Below, one piece after another: positions 59,992-64,000 of a stretch of DNA of 64,000 bases. Each line of letters starts with the position of its first letter. Positions within the stretch are counted from its first letter, which is position 1. The notes beneath the pieces are model-generated. The model was not told the origin of the DNA and searched no databases. It saw only the letters and a program-made list of their open reading frames with translations. Source of the stretch: G965218495 sp965218495 (GTDB lineage Bacteria > Bacteroidota > Rhodothermia > Rhodothermales > Bin80). The stretch lies in contig OZ244626.1 of NCBI GenBank assembly GCA_965218495.1, positions 1,798,001-1,862,000 of the forward strand, written 5' to 3'. The translations under genes and the position numbers were made by a program.

Positions 59992-61314
59992 ATGAAAGAG
60001 GCAACTATAAGCCTGCAGGACCTGAGGAGGAGAATATACCGCAAAGCCAAGGCAGTACCAGAGTGGCGTTTTTGGGGCATGTACGTGCATGTCTGCAAGC
60101 TGGAGACGCTGCAGGAGGCGTATCGTATGGCGAAGCGCAACGACGGTGCCCCCGGCATCGACGGCATGACGTTTGCAGCCATTGAGACGACCGGCTTGCA
60201 GGGGTTTCTGGAGTGCATTCAGCGCGATCTGATCCTACGGTGCTACCGGCCCTCGCCATTGCGTAAGAAGCGGATCCCCAAGGGCGGCGGTAAATTCCGC
60301 ACGCTGGGCATACCGACGATACGGGATCGCGTGGTGCAGGGGGCGCTGAAGCTGATTCTGGAGCCGATCTTTGAGGCTGACTTTCAGGAGGGATCCTATG
60401 GATATCGGCCAAAGCGTGCGCCGCATGCTGCTGTACACCGAGTAACTTCGGCGGTAGTCAAAGGAATGACCCGGGTCATTGATGTGGACTTGGCGTCGTA
60501 TTTCGATACGATTCGTCATCACATCCTGCTCCGACAGGTCGCGCTCCGTGTTAAGGATCTCGACATTCTGTGGCTTCTGAAGCGGATACTCAAGTCCGGT
60601 GGCAAGCGCGGGGTACCTCAAGGGGGCGTCATCTCGCCGCTTTTGAGCAACATCTACCTCAATGGGGTAGATCGGATGCTGGAGCGCGCGAAGGCAGTCA
60701 CCCGCGAGAAGGGGTATTTCCATATGGAGTACGCCCGTTTTGCCGATGACTTGGTGATCGTGGTGGACGGCTACCGCAAGTGGCGGTGGCTGGAGCGAGG
60801 CGTGTACAGGCGTCTACTGGAAGAGTTGGCCAAGCTTGACGTTTCACTGAACGTGGAGAAGACGCGGAGGGTTGATCTCACCCAACGGGAGAGCTTCACA
60901 TTCCTGGGGTTTCGCATTCGTCGGCATAAGACGAAGCGGGGCCGTTGGGGCGTATTGAGCGTGCCTCGTATGAAGGCTCGTACAAAGCTCTTGCGGCGAC
61001 TCAAGGAGGAATTCCGACGTTTCCGATCACAGCCGGTGGGACAGGTCATCGCTCGCATCAACCCAATATTACGGGGATGGGTAAACTATTTCCGCATAGG
61101 GCACTCGAGCCGATGTTTCGGTTACGTACGTAACTGGGTCGAGCTTAAGATCCGGCGCCATCTGATGCGTGCTCGCGGACGCAAGGGTTATGGGTGGAAG
61201 CGGTGGAGTAGGCGGATGTTGTACGAGCGGCTGGGGCTGTATGCTCAGTGGCAGATAGAGTACTACCGGCCGAAAGCGCGCCCACGCCAACTGCGCATGA
61301 ACTTTGCGGTGTAA
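59992..61314 (+). CDS. ltrA: Group II intron reverse transcriptase/maturase
   Basis: 440 aa from the ATG at 59992, preferred over 59974 because GGGAGG lies 10 nt upstream. RT motifs in order: NDGAPGIDGMTF, PIPKGGGKFRTLGIPTIRDRVVQ-type block (here RIPKGGGKFRTLGIP), EGSYGYRPKRAPH, DLASYFDTIRH, GVPQGGVISPLLSNIYL, active site RFADD, NVEKTRRV, FTFLGFRIRR. Domain X/maturase follows (ARINPILRGWVNYFRIGHSS). There is no HNH endonuclease domain, so retrohoming would use an existing nick or structure. It binds its own intron RNA to aid splicing and copies it into DNA. It could also act in trans on the ORF-less intron at 2131 if related enough (not shown). Confidence 0.93.
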   Translation: MKEATISLQDLRRRIYRKAKAVPEWRFWGMYVHVCKLETLQEAYRMAKRNDGAPGIDGMTFAAIETTGLQGFLECIQRDLILRCYRPSPLRKKRIPKGGGKFRTLGIPTIRDRVVQGALKLILEPIFEADFQEGSYGYRPKRAPHAAVHRVTSAVVKGMTRVIDVDLASYFDTIRHHILLRQVALRVKDLDILWLLKRILKSGGKRGVPQGGVISPLLSNIYLNGVDRMLERAKAVTREKGYFHMEYARFADDLVIVVDGYRKWRWLERGVYRRLLEELAKLDVSLNVEKTRRVDLTQRESFTFLGFRIRRHKTKRGRWGVLSVPRMKARTKLLRRLKEEFRRFRSQPVGQVIARINPILRGWVNYFRIGHSSRCFGYVRNWVELKIRRHLMRARGRKGYGWKRWSRRMLYERLGLYAQWQIEYYRPKARPRQLRMNFAV

Positions 61315-61323
61315 TCAGCAGGT

Positions 61324-61357
61324 AAGCCCGGTGCGGGAAAACCGCACGCCGTGGTTT
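61324..61357 (+). ncRNA. Domain V of the inner group II intron
   Basis: The hairpin AAGCCCGGTGCGG / GAAAA / CCGCACGCCGTGGTTT lies 10 nt after the maturase stop and holds the catalytic AGC region. It resembles domain V of the ORF-less intron at 2822-2854. Confidence 0.85.
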
Positions 61358-61404
61358 GACGAGGCGGGGCCTGGAAACGTGATTCACGGGAGCCGGACTG
61401 AGGC

Positions 61405-61423
61405 CCGGAGCGAAAGCGACGGA
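61405..61423 (+). repeat. 19-bp repeat within domain VI, copy 1
   Basis: CCGGAGCGAAAGCGACGGA occurs here in domain VI of the inner intron and again at 61514-61532 in domain VI of the outer intron. This shows that both domain VI stems carry a related insertion. Confidence 0.8.
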
Positions 61424-61513
61424 CAAGCCACCGGACCCTAAGGGTTGGCGCGCCAGGCCCCGACCCTACAGACGAGCAGGGGGTGGGGCGGCCTATGGAA
61501 GCCTGACTGAGCG

Positions 61514-61532
61514 CCGGAGCGAAAGCGACGGA
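61514..61532 (+). repeat. 19-bp repeat within domain VI, copy 2
   Basis: Identical to 61405-61423; part of the outer intron's 3' domain. Confidence 0.8.
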
Positions 61533-61866
61533 TAGCGCACAGGATCCTACGGGGTCGTCCCACCCCTTGACTCTACAACTCGCTCATCACCAGACCTCTT
61601 AAGCCCAGCAACAGTTGGTGGTTTGCAGCCTCCGCCTGAACAGCGGCTGCAGGGGGCCCGGCCCATAAGCGCTAACTTGTTTATCTGACACGATTCCTGT
61701 ATGTTGCTTTGGTTTACCTGGAGTCGAGGTAACCGGGAACACCGATGCCGCTTGCAGTAGACAAATTCGTGCACTGGGAATCACAAAGGTCGGGCCATCT
61801 ACCATCCTGTGCACCCATGATCGGGATAAATATGTCGCTACTTCGTCGCTAAACGATTGACGTCTG

Positions 61867-63033
61867 ATGAAGGGAACCGTTACCAGAGCGCCAGCTGACA
61901 AGGACTGGGGCGTGTTGGCGTCGTTCTTGCCTGCGAATTGGCAGCAACTGGCCGTGAATACCGGCGCACTGCGCGGGCTGCGTAAGGATAAGTCACCGGA
62001 AAACCTCTTGCGGACGCTGCTGATCCACTTGGGATGCGGGCACTCACTGCGGGAGACCGTCGTGCGAGCGCGCCAGGCTCATCTGGCCGACTTATCGGAC
62101 GTAGCCCTGCTCAAGCGGCTGCAGAAGTCACGGAACTGGCTCTACGCATTATGCATGGAGCTATTTAAGGAGCATGGCATTGAGGTATCAGCCAGCGAGG
62201 GGCTGCAAGTACGGGCGTTCGATGCAACCGTAGTACGGGAGCCTGGCCGCACGGGATCAATGTGGCGGTTGCATTACAGTGTTACCCTGCCTTCACTAGG
62301 CTGTGATTTTTTCAAGTTAACTGGAACGAAGGGGGCGGGCACGGGTGAATCATTCAAGCAATTTCCCGTCCGTGCGGGTGACTACATACTGGCGGACCGC
62401 GGCTATGCGACCGGTTCTGGAATTCAACATGTGGAGACAGCCGGCGGCTACGTGACGGTGCGCGTGAACACAGGTGCGCTGCGCTTTGAGACGGAATCCG
62501 GCCAGCCCATTGACCTGTTAGCGTCGGTGGAGTCCTTACTGCAGGCTGGGGCTGTGGGAGTCTGGACCGCAGCAGTTAAGGCAGAGATCCCCGTGAAGGG
62601 CCGTATCTGTGCGCTTCGTAAAACGGATGAAGCGATGGAAGAGGCGCATACCAAGATTTATCAGACTGCTCAGCGGAAGGGAAAGAAGCCACGGGAAGAA
62701 ACCTTGCGTTACGCCCGGTACGTCATCTTATTCACCACCTTCCCAACGGAGAAGTTTTCAGCGACCGCTGTGCTCGAGTGGTACCGACTACGCTGGCAGG
62801 TTGAACTGGTGTTTAAGCGTTTCAAATCGTTAGCCCAGCTGGGCCACCTGCCGAAATTCGATGACGAGAGCGCGAAAGCTTGGCTATACGGGAAGTTACT
62901 GGTCGCGCTGTTGACCGAAAAGATCGTCCGTCACGCACGTACACTTTCCCCCTGGGGCTATGATGTGCGGGCGCACACCCAGTACATGGAGGGAATTCAA
63001 ATTCGCCCTCAACCAAGTCGGGCGGGCGATTGA
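61867..63033 (+). CDS. IS4-family transposase (frame ends early by a -1 shift)
   Basis: The 388-aa protein has DDE residues in VRAFDATVVREPG and ILADRGYATG, and the YREK signature in YRLRWQVELVFKRFKSL. After SPWG the frame runs YDVRAHTQYMEG to a stop at 63033. The family-like C-terminus continues in another frame from 62960 (WREFKFALNQVGRAIEPG.. to INQVERYF, stop 63148). The same break exists in the remnant at 2912-3557, so it is ancestral or programmed. Catalytic residues are intact, so activity cannot be excluded. Confidence 0.87.
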   Translation: MKGTVTRAPADKDWGVLASFLPANWQQLAVNTGALRGLRKDKSPENLLRTLLIHLGCGHSLRETVVRARQAHLADLSDVALLKRLQKSRNWLYALCMELFKEHGIEVSASEGLQVRAFDATVVREPGRTGSMWRLHYSVTLPSLGCDFFKLTGTKGAGTGESFKQFPVRAGDYILADRGYATGSGIQHVETAGGYVTVRVNTGALRFETESGQPIDLLASVESLLQAGAVGVWTAAVKAEIPVKGRICALRKTDEAMEEAHTKIYQTAQRKGKKPREETLRYARYVILFTTFPTEKFSATAVLEWYRLRWQVELVFKRFKSLAQLGHLPKFDDESAKAWLYGKLLVALLTEKIVRHARTLSPWGYDVRAHTQYMEGIQIRPQPSRAGD

Positions 63034-63148
63034 GCCAGGGTTCTCCTTGGCCGAGATGATCGAGCAATGGCCCGAAATCTCGGGAATGTTGGCTGCGCCT
63101 CCAAGAGCTAGAATTAACCAAGTTGAACGCTATTTCCCCAGTACTTAA
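62960..63148 (+). CDS. IS4-family transposase C-terminal segment in a shifted frame
   Basis: The 62-residue overlapping frame (MMCGRTPSTWREFKFALNQV, SLAEMIEQWPEISGMLAAPP, INQVERYF) matches the C-terminal helices of IS4 transposases. It overlaps the main frame by 74 bp. It is either the product of frameshifting or a separated remnant. Confidence 0.6.
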   Translation: MMCGRTPSTWREFKFALNQVGRAIEPGFSLAEMIEQWPEISGMLAAPPRARINQVERYFPST

Positions 63149-63176
63149 ACAAGTTAGCGCTTATGGGGGCCCGCCC

Positions 63177-63871
63177 CCCATCCCTCACGCAGTTGGGGGA
63201 CTATTCCACTACCTCATACGCTCTCCTCCGTGCTCCTACGTGACACACAGTACTATGAAGTTCATATTTGTGCCGAAATTGGCCCAAAAATGACTCAAAA
63301 AGGTGCAAAAATGGGCCTTCTGACTGCGCCGCGAGGGCGAGACTGCGCCCAGCTACTTCGAAGTTCAGTTTATTGGTGGCGATGATGGATGGCTACATGA
63401 ACCGGAAGCATGATCCCCCTCCGGGACACACAGTCATGTGGCGTGCGTACGGCCGGTTGCAGATCCGGGCGATTGCTACCAGGAGCTTGGGGCGTTTTAT
63501 GATCTGGTGGAGCGTCCGCCCCCATAGCGCGCCACCACGCTTTCTTCACATTCCGCCAAACATGGTGTCGCCATTGGTATGTCCATGCGACGCGTTGACC
63601 AAGCAGACTGTACACTACCTGTGAGGACGCATCAACAAGTCGTCAGCGCAACCCCCATGGCAAAAGCAAGAAAGCGACCACGAAGATCTTCGCTGAACTT
63701 ACCGTCAACAAAAGCGCTACTACGTCACGTCATCCTCATCAGAAGCGCCTGGCAGGTCCCCTTGTTAAGTCGACAGTGTGACTAATGGGGAGGGCTAGTC
63801 CCACCGTAACAAAGAAGATGTATGTCGTCGCTCTCATACCGGATGCTCGTTTTAGTTGTAGTTTTCGAAAA
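63177..63871. other. Intergenic region, no feature recognised
   Basis: About 695 bp with short frames lacking domains. An A-rich stretch near 63280-63315 is the only compositional feature. Confidence 0.45.
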
Positions 63872-64000
63872 TCATCGCAGGCGTATCATTCGCCCGGTAC
63901 GCACCAGCGTCTGCCGGTCCATGACCGCCACGATCCGATACAGGTAGACACCCGGTACCGCCTCCATGCCGTCTATCGCCAGACGACGGTGCGGGCCAGC
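63872..64000 (-). CDS. C-terminal sorting tail of a secreted protein (partial)
   Basis: The 42 codons that remain read LAIDGMEAVPGVYLYRIVAV, then RQTLVRTGRMIRLR and stop. The pattern (GVYLYR..(V/T)GRMI-L-R at the extreme C-terminus) is that of FlgD-like/type IX secretion C-terminal domains, which direct Bacteroidota proteins across the outer membrane. The body of the protein lies beyond the right edge, so its function is unknown. Confidence 0.72.
   Translation of the reverse strand, partial: AGPHRRLAIDGMEAVPGVYLYRIVAVMDRQTLVRTGRMIRLR

Larger units (their letters stand above)
59481..61469 (+). mobile_element. Inner group II intron, apparently complete
   Basis: It begins GTGTGTCC (consensus GUGYG) and ends GACCCTAC. 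About 500 nt of structured domain I-III RNA precedes the maturase gene in domain IV (59992-61314). Domain V lies at 61324-61357, and domain VI is a long stem closed by GGGGCCTGG (about 61366) and CCAGGCCCC (about 61453). The intron is 1989 bp. Its maturase lacks an endonuclease domain, and it sits directly after a hairpin, both features of class C introns. Probably able to splice. Confidence 0.85.
58497..61576 (+). mobile_element. Outer group II intron, 5'-truncated, split by an inner intron
   Basis: The surviving parts are the 3' two thirds of its reverse transcriptase gene (58497-59444), domain V (59448-59480), and domain VI plus 3' end (61470-61576, ending CTAC). Between domains V and VI sits the complete inner intron 59481-61469. 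Rejoining gives CACGCACGGTT-AGACGAGCAGG, parallel to GTGGTTTGACGAGGCGGG at the same place in the inner intron, which confirms the junctions. Domains I-III and the start of the protein are missing, as in incomplete retrotransposition or a later deletion. Confidence 0.8.
61664..63165 (+). mobile_element. IS4-family element, complete ends
   Basis: A perfect 20-bp inverted repeat CATAAGCGCTAACTTGTTTA lies at 61664-61683 and inverted at 63146-63165. The flanks GGGGCCCGGCC (61653-61663) and GGGGCCCGCCC (63166-63176) match at 10 of 11 positions and are taken as the target duplication, a usual length for IS4. The transposase frame breaks near its C-terminus. A truncated relative lies at 2113-3557. 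Confidence 0.9.

Overview
The window looks like an accessory region of a fairly high-GC member of the Bacteroidota, probably close to Rhodothermia (inference). The reasons are a DUF4249 lipoprotein that follows a TonB-dependent receptor with a carboxypeptidase-regulatory-like N-terminus, two secreted six-bladed beta-propeller proteins, Tat-exported sugar isomerase-like proteins, and at the right edge the C-terminus of a protein with a type IX secretion/FlgD-like sorting tail. No tRNA, rRNA, replication origin or complete CRISPR-Cas locus was seen.

Layout. 1-2112: N-terminal part of a large DUF4011-type helicase (minus strand, runs off the left edge) and a GAF-domain gene cut off by an insertion sequence. 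2113-11321: a nest of mobile elements. It holds an IS4-family remnant containing an ORF-less group II intron, an IS1634-family copy split by a two-gene IS256-like element, and two IS3-family elements in opposite orientation. 12017-14403: two convergent six-bladed beta-propeller genes. 14965-27823: a sugar-utilisation-like cluster of medium-chain dehydrogenase, Tat-type sugar isomerase, AGE-family epimerase, Na+/solute symporter, three very small membrane proteins, amidohydrolase, DUF1080/PA14 protein and a sugar-dehydrogenase propeller fused to a cupredoxin. The epimerase gene is split by a second two-gene IS256-like element with an exact 8-bp target duplication. 28015-35338: ISNCY, an IS630 remnant, a DUF1883-TIR protein, and two IS1634-family elements, one of them flanked by 78-bp direct repeats.

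35490-42254: a type I restriction-modification operon, hsdM > HEPN-domain protein > (minimal nucleotidyltransferase fused to HsdS) > hsdR, with every junction a 4-bp ATGA overlap. This is the most interesting locus. A HepT/MntA-like toxin/antitoxin pair is built into the operon, and the presumed antitoxin is covalently part of the DNA-specificity subunit. A divergent endonuclease/exonuclease/phosphatase-family gene lies next to it.

43973-54177: a second catabolic cluster (Tat isomerase, TonB receptor with one amber codon, DUF4249 lipoprotein, M19 dipeptidase, RidA, DUF997 protein plus a PanF-like symporter, M20 amidohydrolase, carbon-nitrogen hydrolase), suggesting uptake and breakdown of peptides or amide compounds. 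54515-54665 holds a decayed three-repeat CRISPR remnant with 61-bp periodicity. 55331-57850 is a decayed block: a BCCT transporter without a start codon and a broken TonB receptor. 58497-61576 is a nested pair of group II introns (a twintron), followed by a nearly complete IS4-family element (61664-63165) and the partial sorting-tail gene at the right edge.

Two divergent IS256-like elements in the window share one unusual plan: an upstream, catalytically degenerate transposase paralogue directly coupled to the transposase gene.
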